Shown here in pieces: positions 8,611-17,865 of a stretch of DNA of 36,889 nt. The stretch is taken from the NCBI GenBank assembly GCA_017938315.1, contig JAGBBV010000004.1:1-36889 (forward strand), written 5' to 3'. The stretch is from Lachnospiraceae bacterium (GTDB lineage: Bacteria; Bacillota; Clostridia; Lachnospirales; Lachnospiraceae). Positions within the stretch are counted from its first letter, which is position 1, and each line of letters starts with the position of its first letter. The notes beneath the pieces were generated by a model, which did not search any database, was not told the DNA's origin, and was given only the letters and a program-made list of their open reading frames with translations. Both the position numbers and the translations under genes were made by a program.

Positions 8611-9945
8611 CTAACTCCCCAGCACATCATTCATCCGTTTTCGTAATCTGTCATCTACTCTAAGAATTTTAGAAAAACCAAGTTTTTTTGCTTTTCTAAG
8701 CATAGGTAACTGCTTGTTTTCTGCAACTGCAACGATTAAAAGAAGCTGCTCCTTAAGCTCTGTGACCAACTGAATCGGGCGCAGCGTCTCTGTCCCTTCC
8801 GACACAACAAATCCCTCGATTATATCTTTTAATCCCAGCTTACATAAATAGGCATATACTCTTTGACCGTATGTGCCTGCTCCATATATGATTATCCTGT
8901 CCTGTTTCCCTAAATAGTCCTCAAGATATTCCGCATAAATTTCCTTCTGAACCGTATAGCTGTTCAGCTCCTGAATCTCTACATCGCGCACCGAATTCCA
9001 GAAAAACTGTTCTGTGTCCTTTAAAATATTCGTAATTATATTCCAATAATCATCCGTCCAGTACTCTGGTTTCAGCTCATCTGTTTCCTGTATTCTGAGC
9101 AGTTCTTTTCTAAATTCCTGATAAAAAGCTGACTTCAGCGCAACATGCAGTCGATTATAGTTCCAGTAATATGCCCGAAACATAAAAGCATTTCTGACAC
9201 CGACATAATAAGTATCTTTTATTTCCTTTTGACACATATATCGGTCAATCTCATGAATCTCATCACAGACAAAGAATATTTTATTATTAGAGTTGACCGA
9301 TGAACCGGCATTATCGATCCGATAATAATAATATGCATCATCTGTCAGAATCATCTTTTGTGCCATCATCATTGCCTTAAAATAAAAGGAAGTATCCTGA
9401 TAAGATGCCCCTGGTGTCTCCAAAAATCTGATATGATTTTCCTGCAGAAAATCCTTTCTATAAACAGCAGACCAGATATTGCAGGGAATTGCAAATAACT
9501 TCTTGCATTCCTTTGATGTTATCACTCTTTCACACATTTGGGACTCAAACAAGCTTACTTTCGCCGCCTGTTCGTTTTCAACCGCATAATGGGCAGACTT
9601 TACAATGTCTATACCGTCATCTGATGTAATCCGTGACATCAGGCGCTCATACATATCCGATGAGATGTAATCATCGCTCTCTACGATTCCGATATATTCT
9701 CCACTTGCTTTTTCTAATGCAAGGTTCATACTGCAGCCATATCCTGAATTTGCCTTGTGAATGACCTTGATTCGTTCATCCGCTGCTGCAATACTGTCCA
9801 ATATTTCAGGCGAAGAATCATTTGACCCGTCGTTAATACATATCACTTCAATATCCGTATAAGTCTGATTGATGATGCTTTCCAAACACTGTTTCAGATA
9901 TTTTTCTACGTTATATACCGGTACCAGAATCGATAATCTCGCCAT
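8611..9945 (-). CDS. GT2 glycosyltransferase with C-terminal FGAG domain
   Basis: A 444-residue protein. The GT-A fold of family 2 fills about residues 1-220, with SILVPVYNVEKYLKQCLES, ICINDGSNDSSPEI, and the metal-binding ESDDYI near residue 92. Residues about 345-435 hold the shared domain (RIIIYGAGTYGQRVYAYL), though it lacks the usual D-N after the second strand (it reads GFVVSEG). No membrane segment is visible, so it should work at the cytosolic face. The start has GGAGGG four bases upstream. It sits five bases before the next gene in a tight operon. The donor and acceptor sugars cannot be read from sequence. Confidence 0.88.
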   Translation of the reverse strand: MARLSILVPVYNVEKYLKQCLESIINQTYTDIEVICINDGSNDSSPEILDSIAAADERIKVIHKANSGYGCSMNLALEKASGEYIGIVESDDYISSDMYERLMSRITSDDGIDIVKSAHYAVENEQAAKVSLFESQMCERVITSKECKKLFAIPCNIWSAVYRKDFLQENHIRFLETPGASYQDTSFYFKAMMMAQKMILTDDAYYYYRIDNAGSSVNSNNKIFFVCDEIHEIDRYMCQKEIKDTYYVGVRNAFMFRAYYWNYNRLHVALKSAFYQEFRKELLRIQETDELKPEYWTDDYWNIITNILKDTEQFFWNSVRDVEIQELNSYTVQKEIYAEYLEDYLGKQDRIIIYGAGTYGQRVYAYLCKLGLKDIIEGFVVSEGTETLRPIQLVTELKEQLLLIVAVAENKQLPMLRKAKKLGFSKILRVDDRLRKRMNDVLGS

Positions 9946-9953
9946 ATGCCCTC

Positions 9954-11381
9954 CTACTCACTATCCTCCAATACATCATTCAAAGAAACAATCGGAAATT
10001 CTATACCATTTCTCCTTAACGTATGGTATATATCCTCAAAAAAGTATACTGCAGTAACTACTATAACATCTACCGCAGGTAATTTGTCCGTCGGCTTATA
10101 GACTGGTATTTCTGCTGAAATCCGATCTGCATTGCGGTCAATCACATAACACAATTCATTTTCTGTGTCAGTAAGTTCTTCTATCAGCAGTTTCCCAATA
10201 TCAGAAACACCATATACCGCTATCTTTCTATAGCCTTTTTCTTCAAAAAATCGAGACAGCTTCTTCCCACTATGAATCTCTCTTATCCATCTGGTCAGAA
10301 GCTTATTGTTTTTCTTCGTTCTGTTCAGCCTAAAATTTGCAGAATCCCTCTCCTTTTTTAATTTTAAAATATCTTCTCTTAAATCAATACCATATTTATA
10401 TGCTAACATGACTTTTCTTGTCAATTCATCGGCATATGCAATTTCCCTGATATATTTATCATCTATCCGTTCTAAAATTCCTTTTAGAATATTCTCATAT
10501 TCTTTTATTTCATTTTCTTCCAGTACCGCTTTATTTACTTCCTCCTGAAATCTCACCTGTACTGCATTCATAATAAAATACTGGCACATTGGTGCAAAAT
10601 ATCCGCAGTATTTCATAGACTGCTCATAAATTCCATCAAAAAGAAGTGTCAGATCCTCCAAATAATAGCGTTTCGCCTTACCATATAATTGGTTTGATGC
10701 GGAACTTTGGTCTTTCCTTACCCTATAATAGAACTTAACATCCTCTGTAAGCATTCCGTATTTCTTCTTATTCAAAATTATGGTATTAATAAAAGCGGAA
10801 TCTTCCCAACATTTCTGTTTTTCATTAAAAGGAAATTTTTCCGCTGCATCTCTTTTGACCAGACAATTGGAACCCAGACTCCTGATTGCCCGATAATCCT
10901 GATCAATATCAATTATTCTATCTTCTACAACGTTCTGATTTAACGGATGCGAACCTTCTCTTGCCTCAAAATACCACACATTAGAAGATACTGCATCAAT
11001 TTCATTGTCATTTTCCTCCAGGAAGTCAGCCATTCTCTGGTATGCATTATCAGACCACATATCATCTGAATCAAGGAAATTCACGTATTTCCCTACTGCA
11101 TATTTTAATCCGGTATTTCTTGCCACACTGACACCGCTATTTTTTTCCAGCTTTATGTATTTCACGTTCTCAGGATATTGCACGCGGTATTTTTCACATA
11201 GAATACCGCTGTTATCCGTGGAGCAGTCATTCACAAGAATGAGCTGAATGTTCTCCTCAAATCCTATGCTTTGTCTCAATATACACTCCACTGTCTCTGA
11301 AAGATATTTTTCCGTGTTATATACCGGAATAATTGTTGAAATCTTAAATGTTTTATCCATCACCGGCACAATTACAGACAT
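9954..11381 (-). CDS. GT2 glycosyltransferase with C-terminal FGAG-like domain
   Basis: A 475-residue protein. The family 2 domain begins at about residue 14 with STIIPVYNTEKYLSETVE, then LVNDCSTDNSG and NFLDSDDMW (the DxD site). A charged helical linker around residues 330-385 leads to the shared Rossmann-like domain (KIAVYGVSDIGKLLIEEL, CYVIDRNAD), where the second glycine-loop alanine is replaced by V-S. The ribosome site GAGGAG forms the end of the upstream gene, overlapping its stop codon, so the two are coupled. I take the ATG at 11381; an internal ATG seven codons later lacks a good ribosome site. No membrane segments. Confidence 0.87.
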   Translation of the reverse strand: MSVIVPVMDKTFKISTIIPVYNTEKYLSETVECILRQSIGFEENIQLILVNDCSTDNSGILCEKYRVQYPENVKYIKLEKNSGVSVARNTGLKYAVGKYVNFLDSDDMWSDNAYQRMADFLEENDNEIDAVSSNVWYFEAREGSHPLNQNVVEDRIIDIDQDYRAIRSLGSNCLVKRDAAEKFPFNEKQKCWEDSAFINTIILNKKKYGMLTEDVKFYYRVRKDQSSASNQLYGKAKRYYLEDLTLLFDGIYEQSMKYCGYFAPMCQYFIMNAVQVRFQEEVNKAVLEENEIKEYENILKGILERIDDKYIREIAYADELTRKVMLAYKYGIDLREDILKLKKERDSANFRLNRTKKNNKLLTRWIREIHSGKKLSRFFEEKGYRKIAVYGVSDIGKLLIEELTDTENELCYVIDRNADRISAEIPVYKPTDKLPAVDVIVVTAVYFFEDIYHTLRRNGIEFPIVSLNDVLEDSE

Positions 11382-11387
11382 GATGCA

Positions 11388-12998
11388 TTACTCCTCTATT
11401 AAATTTGAAATAAATTCTGCTGCCCGTTCACTTGCATGACCATCCTCATGAACACCATATTTGTTCAGAAATGAGTCTACCTTCTGCTCGTATTCCTTTT
11501 GTTCAAAATTCATAATATTCTCCACCAACTCTTCATTCGTCTCTGCAATTGAGAATGGCAATGTATCATAATCAATAAGTAAATCATATTCTTTATCTAT
11601 GTACTCTTGTCGATCTGTCGCAAATAAAAAAACTGGTTTTTTTACAAATGCCGGTTCAAACATAATGCTGGAATAATCTGAAATCAATATATCACATGCA
11701 GAGCATAATTCTTCGCTGTCCTCATAATCACTTGCATCAATTACATACTCCGGTTTTACTATATTGATACTCTCTTTCGCTACTGCCGGATGCAGACGCA
11801 GAAAAATATACCATTCTCCCCCAAAGCGAGACTCTAATGAATCTTTCAACTGCGCGTAATCTATTTCTATATTTCTTACTTCCGCAAAATGTCCTGACAT
11901 ATCTTTGCTTTGATATCGGTATGTCGGTGCATATACTAAAAATTTCTTGCTACAGGAAACATTGAACTTCTTACAAACTTTTTCTCTCAAAATATCTCGA
12001 TGAAACATAGCATCTGTCCTCGGTGAACCTGCTTTTATAAATTCTTTATGAAAGCCAAATCCCCGACTGCATGATTCTTCATCAAATTTACTTCCTGTTA
12101 TCATATAATCCATACAATGACCATTATATTTCCATAATTCCACATCCTCTGAAATATCTGTAATCGTAGAAGCATCCAAATAAAATTTCTTCAAAGTAAT
12201 ACTTGCCCAATGTTTGGTATGAATATAAATCTGACCCTCGCGTTTACGCAAATATCCCTGAATAATTGTATTTATAACCCAAATGTGCGCAGTCTCCATC
12301 TCATAAATATATTTTTTCCAATGACAAGCAGAAACCAATCGGACTCCACTAGGAATCTCTACATTAGAATTATTCACAATCCATACAATATCAATATCTT
12401 TCCTAAGCTTTAGGAGCTGCTCTGTAATATACTTTCCATGATCGGAATAGGTTCCGAATGCTTTAAATACAATTTTTTTCTGCTGAATTGGAAGCCGACA
12501 GCAGCTATCTGCAAATTTTGCTCTTTCCTTCTCCAGGTCATAAGACTTTTCATCATAATCATTTCCAAGTTTTATCCGATAATTAGCCTCCATGATTAAC
12601 ATGATAAATATATTATGGATTCTGAGTTTCTCAAGCTGTCTTACGATTTCTTCATAATAATTAATACTCGCTACCAATATGACAAGACTTCCGGGATCAT
12701 AATTTTCCAGTGACTTAATATCTGAAACAATCAGTTTTTCCTCCTTGGTCATAAATCCTTCCAGAATCAAATCCCCCACTTTTATCCCTTGCTTTTTCAC
12801 ATCATTATCTATAACGCCTGTTAATCGTTCTGCGTCCGGATATTTTCTCCAATAATAGGAAAAACAAGCACCGGCGCCAAACAGAAATACTTTTTTCCCT
12901 TTTCTTGCCTGCTCGAACTGTTCCCATGTCTGATGATTAAGTTTTTCAATAGAACTAATGTGTTTCTTCTTCTCTATTGCCCTTGCGATAATATCCAT
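11388..12998 (-). CDS. CDP-glycerol glycerophosphotransferase-like (TagB/TagF family) with N-terminal FGAG domain
   Basis: A 536-residue protein. Residues about 33-140 carry the shared domain (KVFLFGAGACFSYYW, GVIDNDVKKQG, IRQLEKLRI-like end). Residues about 165-530 match the glycerophosphotransferase family PF04464: FKAFGTYSDHGKYI, VWIVNNS, LVYAPTYR, LRLHP and ISDYSSIMFEPAF. Such enzymes move glycerol- or ribitol-phosphate from a CDP donor to a membrane or glycan acceptor in teichoic-acid-like synthesis. The position where relatives have an H-G pair reads KHWASITLKK here, so the exact reaction is uncertain. It overlaps the gene upstream by 25 bases, and AGGAG six bases before the ATG at 12998 supports this start. 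CDP donors could come from the proteins at 6290 or 34685. Confidence 0.85.
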   Translation of the reverse strand: MDIIARAIEKKKHISSIEKLNHQTWEQFEQARKGKKVFLFGAGACFSYYWRKYPDAERLTGVIDNDVKKQGIKVGDLILEGFMTKEEKLIVSDIKSLENYDPGSLVILVASINYYEEIVRQLEKLRIHNIFIMLIMEANYRIKLGNDYDEKSYDLEKERAKFADSCCRLPIQQKKIVFKAFGTYSDHGKYITEQLLKLRKDIDIVWIVNNSNVEIPSGVRLVSACHWKKYIYEMETAHIWVINTIIQGYLRKREGQIYIHTKHWASITLKKFYLDASTITDISEDVELWKYNGHCMDYMITGSKFDEESCSRGFGFHKEFIKAGSPRTDAMFHRDILREKVCKKFNVSCSKKFLVYAPTYRYQSKDMSGHFAEVRNIEIDYAQLKDSLESRFGGEWYIFLRLHPAVAKESINIVKPEYVIDASDYEDSEELCSACDILISDYSSIMFEPAFVKKPVFLFATDRQEYIDKEYDLLIDYDTLPFSIAETNEELVENIMNFEQKEYEQKVDSFLNKYGVHEDGHASERAAEFISNLIEE

Positions 12999-14428
12999 TC
13001 CTGTCTCCTAAGAAGCTCATTCCAAAATTCTGTATGTGCCTTCGTCTGGCACTTTGGATAAACTGTATCATGTGCCAATCTTCCCATAGTTTTCAATCTT
13101 TCCCTATGACAAGCCAGATACTTGATTTTCTTTGAAATGCCTTCATAATCTCCAATGTCAACTGTATAGCCATTTTGATCATCCATAATGTCTTCTCGTG
13201 TTCCTGAAGTCCTAGTGGCAATGGGCACTGCACCATTTGCCATAGCCTCCAATTGCGAGATGCTTCTTCCTTCATAATCAGCTACATTTACATAAATATC
13301 CTGTTTTTGCCAAAATTGATATATTTCCGAACGGTCAATTCTCCCCCAAAAAGTAACTCTTCCTTCCAAATCATTTTCTCGAACATATTCCTTCAGCATG
13401 TTAAGTGCAAGACCATCTCCCGCAATATTAAAATGATAATTTACTTTTTCATCTTCCAGACATGCTATTACCTTTTGCATCAAATCCATTCTCTTTTGTG
13501 GAATTTCAATACGTCCTGCATATCCAACCTGAATCGGTTTTGAGCTGTCTTCTGAATATGTACGTTCCAATCTCTCAACACACTCTACAGGGCAGGTCAT
13601 TGAATGAACTATTTCTTGTGGAATTCCTCTGGCAATAAGTGCCTGCTGTATATCCTGGCTCACACAAACATATTCGTCTATGTATTCCTTATATGTCATA
13701 TAATTATTATAAATCCTTTCACTTCCACCATGAATTACAGAAATAATTCTTATCTCATCAGGCAAATTATATTTTATTATACCTGCAACATATAACACTA
13801 TATCCGGCTGACTTGATATGATTGTGCATGGCAGATGTGATGACAAATATTTTAAAATATTGAAAATTGTTGAGTCTTCAAATAGATGATAATGATCAAT
13901 ATCAATTTTGTCTATGTGCGATTCTAATTCTTTGTCTATGGCATACTGCCCACAATCAGATAAGATTCTAACGTTCGTTTCACCACTCTTTGAAAGCTGC
14001 ATGCACAATCCCTTGGTCCATTCTTCGATACCTCCAAGAACAAGACCTTTATAACAATCAAATATAATTGTTTGTCTGGCATTGTCTTTTGTCTTTTTTT
14101 GCTCAATGCATTGCCTAACACGATACATTTCCTGATATGCATACCTAATCAAATCAAAATAACAAATCTCATTTATCAAACCATATTTTTCTTTAATACT
14201 TTTACGAATTTCTTCTGCCGCAGTTTTGTCTGCTATCGTAATGCATATTGGCACATTTTTTACGTTCTGAAGAACTTCCGGCGGATAAATTCTATATCCA
14301 TCAATATAGCTTCCCCATTTTGACGGATTACTATCAATAATATATTGAATAGTTATACTTCCTTGTTGTATATATTCTAATAAATGACTACACCTTCTAC
14401 CTGAGCCATATAAAGTTACATTCTTCAC
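12974..14428 (-). CDS. GT4 glycosyltransferase with N-terminal FGAG domain
   Basis: A 484-residue protein. Residues 1-85 are the shared domain (NVTLYGSGRRCSHLLEYI, IIDSNPSKWG, GYRIYPPEVL). A family 4 GT-B glycosyltransferase follows: GLVLGGIEEWTKGLCMQL in the N-terminal half, then GYAGRIEIPQKRMDLM, FNIAGDGLAL, VTFWGRIDRSEIYQFW and the nucleotide-binding EGRSISQLEAMANG. It is a clear paralog of the gene at 17866-19308 with the same domain order, so one arose by duplication within the cluster. No signal peptide or membrane segment. Donor and acceptor sugars are unknown. Confidence 0.88.
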   Translation of the reverse strand: MKNVTLYGSGRRCSHLLEYIQQGSITIQYIIDSNPSKWGSYIDGYRIYPPEVLQNVKNVPICITIADKTAAEEIRKSIKEKYGLINEICYFDLIRYAYQEMYRVRQCIEQKKTKDNARQTIIFDCYKGLVLGGIEEWTKGLCMQLSKSGETNVRILSDCGQYAIDKELESHIDKIDIDHYHLFEDSTIFNILKYLSSHLPCTIISSQPDIVLYVAGIIKYNLPDEIRIISVIHGGSERIYNNYMTYKEYIDEYVCVSQDIQQALIARGIPQEIVHSMTCPVECVERLERTYSEDSSKPIQVGYAGRIEIPQKRMDLMQKVIACLEDEKVNYHFNIAGDGLALNMLKEYVRENDLEGRVTFWGRIDRSEIYQFWQKQDIYVNVADYEGRSISQLEAMANGAVPIATRTSGTREDIMDDQNGYTVDIGDYEGISKKIKYLACHRERLKTMGRLAHDTVYPKCQTKAHTEFWNELLRRQEWILSQGQ

Positions 14429-14464
14429 AAAATCCCTTCTTCGTCATCTATTTTACAATGTATA

Positions 14465-15610
14465 TTATATAGGATAATCCCAAATTATTTTTTTCTCAGG
14501 AACTCCCATTACTTTAAGTTGAAATTTAATGTCATATGCTTTCTTTATATCGGCAACTGCTATAATAATATAATCATATGTTATTTTATTAATACATTCA
14601 ATTTCCTGAACTTCCTTCATTCCTAACTGACTACAATTTTTATCTACCCATGCTATAATTGTTAGTTCTTTGATATTTAATAATTGTTCATGATATATTT
14701 TTCCTACTTTTCCTGCTCCATACAAAATAATCTTAGCATTTTTTTTCAGTTTTAAATCGGGTAGCCTGTATTCATTCATAAAGGACTTACCTGTCGAAAT
14801 CATTGTCTGCCGGTTCAAAATTCCCATAATACATTTTAATAAGTCTTCTCTTAATACGGTATCACATTCATGTTTTTTAAATAGGGTAATACTGTAATTA
14901 TAAAATAAATGCATTTGCAAAAATATATCTTCTTGAAAGGTGTGAGAGTAGCTTTCGATATTCTCCTCATAATGATAATATGCATCGTGTACAATACAAA
15001 TACATCTTGCATTTAATGCACACCAAAATGTCATAGAATAATCTTCCCCATAATGCATATCGTCATCAATAGTAGATAATGCTTCTTTTGCGAATTCAAA
15101 AGAATATAGTTTTCCACTTAAAGAGGCAATTAAACCGTTTCCTTTATTTTTCTTACTAAATATAATATCTTCAGTAATGTCTTTTGGATTATTATATACG
15201 CCTTCTGTAATATGATTCTTCAAGACACATAATCCTTCTTTTCGATCCTCATAGATATTTGACATTACAACATCAGCCTTGCTTTTTATTACTTCTAATA
15301 GTAAGGCCTCAATACAGTTTGGTTCAATCCAGTCATCTGCATCAACAAATGTTACATATTTTCCTCTTGCCATTGACATTCCTGTCTTTCTAGCCGCTGT
15401 ATTTCCCTTATTCAATTGATATATATATGTAATTCTCTGATCCTTGTCACGATATTTTTCACATATTTTTTTTGAATTGTCAGTCGATCCATCATCTATC
15501 AATATGATATCCAAATTATAATATGTTTGAGATAAAACACTTTCTAAACATCTTTCTAAATATTTGTCTGCATTAAATATTGGTATTATTATACTAACTA
15601 GCTGATTCAT
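14465..15610 (-). CDS. GT2 glycosyltransferase with C-terminal FGAG domain
   Basis: A 381-residue family 2 enzyme: VSIIIPIFNADKYLERCLES at the start, LIDDGSTDNSKKICEKY, and TFVDADDWIEPN holding the DxD near residue 92. The shared domain covers about residues 290-375 (KIILYGAGKVGKIYHEQL, AWVDKNCSQLG, KVMGVPEKKIIWD). The closest relative in the window is the gene at 20537-21700, which has the same layout and a matching I(S/P)EDKIIWE-like tail. It is followed by the GT4 gene after 36 bases. The region is markedly AT-rich compared with the flanks of the window. Confidence 0.88.
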   Translation of the reverse strand: MNQLVSIIIPIFNADKYLERCLESVLSQTYYNLDIILIDDGSTDNSKKICEKYRDKDQRITYIYQLNKGNTAARKTGMSMARGKYVTFVDADDWIEPNCIEALLLEVIKSKADVVMSNIYEDRKEGLCVLKNHITEGVYNNPKDITEDIIFSKKNKGNGLIASLSGKLYSFEFAKEALSTIDDDMHYGEDYSMTFWCALNARCICIVHDAYYHYEENIESYSHTFQEDIFLQMHLFYNYSITLFKKHECDTVLREDLLKCIMGILNRQTMISTGKSFMNEYRLPDLKLKKNAKIILYGAGKVGKIYHEQLLNIKELTIIAWVDKNCSQLGMKEVQEIECINKITYDYIIIAVADIKKAYDIKFQLKVMGVPEKKIIWDYPI

Positions 15611-15631
15611 TCTTTATTCCTTTTTATGTAT

Positions 15632-16735
15632 TTAATCGCTAATGTCACCAAATGTATGTTGTACATTGCATACATTCAATAATTCAACATATTGTCTACT
15701 AAGCTCCTTATACTTTGTATAAAACTTATCATCATAATGACAATTTGCCATCAATTCCTCTAATGATATTGATTTATTAACATCATCCGGCATAACATAC
15801 GGCAAATTCATAGCCTCAATTAATTCTTTTGTCCTAGCATCATGCATAATCCAAAGTGCAGGAATATCATTTATCAGTGCCATCATATTACCATGAAATC
15901 TGCTTCCTACGGAAAAAGAGAAATCACCCTTTCTCAAAAAATCTGACCATTCATTTGCTGTAAAGAAAATATTTCCATATTTTTTTATGTACTCCTTTAA
16001 TTCACCCGGTTGAATTATACTTAATCCTGGAAATTTTTGTTCAATATGCCTCTGCTCAATATCTTTATCTTCCCAGATAGATAATGGCATATCTGCCATT
16101 GCCTGCATCATAAATAATATCTTTCTATTATAGCCATACTTGATTATCTTGTGTTCAGATGTTCTTCCAGGGGTAACATTAATTATAGGTTTGCTTAATG
16201 TTGGCTCTCTCAATTTCCAAACACCACTATTTTTTCTGTATGGTTCATAAAAAGAAGGGCAACCAATTACTTTCCAGTTATGAATATGTAACATATCTAA
16301 GCATTCACCTGTAATATTTCCCCTTACACCAATATACCTGCTATGTTCACTTAAAATATGCAACGCCCGAATTGTATCTTGTCCTAGGCGCGAAACAAAA
16401 TCAGTCAATCTATCATCTATATTCATTTGAATGCCTATACCCAATGTTAGCAAATTAACATCAGTATTTTCTAAAGGCAAAAATGTTCTTCTTAAAACTC
16501 GACCATCTGAGTTTATCCAATTAGAAGCTGGTAACACAAAAACAAATTTTTCTTTATCTTCCCACTCCTGAATCTTATAGCAATCTACTTCCAAATTAGT
16601 GTCTAATTGATTCTGTATCGCATCTGCAAAACACGCATTTCCTGTATTAGCACCGCATAATCTAACGCCCTCTTCGCCCTGTACATGCTTCCGTTCTATT
16701 AATGGTGCTATCGTATTTACTAATACCGGTTTCAT
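15632..16735 (-). CDS. Polysaccharide pyruvyl transferase family protein
   Basis: A 367-residue protein of the PS_pyruv_trans family (PF04230), which adds ketal pyruvate from phosphoenolpyruvate to sugars of surface polymers, giving negative charge. Diagnostic features are the N-terminal ANTGNACFADAI, the middle YIGVRGNITGECLDML, and the C-terminal FSVGSRFHGNMMALI, where the R-F-H-G loop is the usual family signature. It is one of the few cluster proteins without the FGAG domain. Upstream and downstream spacing is 21-26 bases, so it is in the operon. Some family members have other activities, so pyruvylation is probable, not certain. Confidence 0.82.
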   Translation of the reverse strand: MKPVLVNTIAPLIERKHVQGEEGVRLCGANTGNACFADAIQNQLDTNLEVDCYKIQEWEDKEKFVFVLPASNWINSDGRVLRRTFLPLENTDVNLLTLGIGIQMNIDDRLTDFVSRLGQDTIRALHILSEHSRYIGVRGNITGECLDMLHIHNWKVIGCPSFYEPYRKNSGVWKLREPTLSKPIINVTPGRTSEHKIIKYGYNRKILFMMQAMADMPLSIWEDKDIEQRHIEQKFPGLSIIQPGELKEYIKKYGNIFFTANEWSDFLRKGDFSFSVGSRFHGNMMALINDIPALWIMHDARTKELIEAMNLPYVMPDDVNKSISLEELMANCHYDDKFYTKYKELSRQYVELLNVCNVQHTFGDISD

Positions 16736-16761
16736 GTTTACTAAATCTCCCTTCCTATTTG

Positions 16762-17829
16762 CTAATTCCTCTTATACAACTTCGATATATCAATTATGTG
16801 CATATTTTTATTTCCTATTTTAACTAATTGATCTAATATATCGGAATAATCAATTGCTGCTATCAAAATACTTCCCTTCCACTTTTCCAATATATTAGGG
16901 GTATCAACTTTTATTTCATCAATATATGTATCCTTTTTACTTATATCATTATCTATAATAAAAACAATTTTAATTCCACATCTATTAATTTTCTTCACAA
17001 ATTTCTGTCCTATTTTTCCCGCACCAAAAATGCACAAATTATCATTTAATATTTCTGATTCCAAGGCCTCCTTAACTATAATATCTTCTTGAGCATAGAT
17101 AGACTTCAGAAGGGCAGAATTATATGCCCTATTTATCAATTTAATATATTTTTCCGGTTCTGGGCACTTGTCGATATAGCTAAGTGACACCTTTTTTACT
17201 TCTTCTACACACTCTATCTGTCTTTTGGTTGTCAAACCACCTCTTCGGAAATTTGTTAATACTTTATCTATGTACTTAAACTTTACCCCTGCCAGATAAA
17301 ATCGGAATATCATTTCATAATCAGCTACGATAGGATAATTCAAGTTAAATGTTCCATACTTATCATAAATGCATTTTCTTACAAACACTGTCGGGTGTGG
17401 AATCATACGATACCAAATATCGTCTATTTTATCAGGCAAACTTATCATCTGTACTGCTCCATCATATCCAATGATATTCATTCTTGCATAGATAATATCT
17501 GTATCATCTTGAAAATTATTTACAATAGTTACTAATGTGTCCCTTTCGTACCAATCATCTCCATTTACGATGCCAATTATATCCCCAGTTGCTTGTGCAA
17601 TACCCTTATTCATTGCATCATAAAGTCCATTATCTTTTTCATGTATAAGAACACTTATCCTATTTTTATACTTACAAATCTTCTCCCATGTTCCATCCGT
17701 AGACATCCCATCTACCATAATATACTCAATATTATCATAAGTTTGATTCAAAACACTATTAATTGTTTGTTCAATCGTATTTACAACATTAAATGTAACT
17801 GTAATAATGCTAACTTTAACATTTTCCAT
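16762..17829 (-). CDS. GT2 glycosyltransferase with C-terminal FGAG domain
   Basis: A 355-residue protein of the WcaA/EpsE-like GT2 branch: VSIITVTFNVVNTIEQTINS, YIMVDGMSTDGTWE, and GIVNGDDWYERD (DxD). HPTVFVRKCIYDKYG and YPIVADYEMIFRF follow, typical of this sub-branch and distinct from the other four GT2 genes here. The C-terminal shared domain spans about residues 268-350 (LCIFGAGKIGQKFVKKI, FIIDNDISKKD). No membrane segments. It is 36 bases downstream of the GT4 gene at 17866. Confidence 0.88.
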   Translation of the reverse strand: MENVKVSIITVTFNVVNTIEQTINSVLNQTYDNIEYIMVDGMSTDGTWEKICKYKNRISVLIHEKDNGLYDAMNKGIAQATGDIIGIVNGDDWYERDTLVTIVNNFQDDTDIIYARMNIIGYDGAVQMISLPDKIDDIWYRMIPHPTVFVRKCIYDKYGTFNLNYPIVADYEMIFRFYLAGVKFKYIDKVLTNFRRGGLTTKRQIECVEEVKKVSLSYIDKCPEPEKYIKLINRAYNSALLKSIYAQEDIIVKEALESEILNDNLCIFGAGKIGQKFVKKINRCGIKIVFIIDNDISKKDTYIDEIKVDTPNILEKWKGSILIAAIDYSDILDQLVKIGNKNMHIIDISKLYKRN

Positions 17830-17865
17830 TCTATTATTAACAGCTCCTTGCTTTTTATATATTCT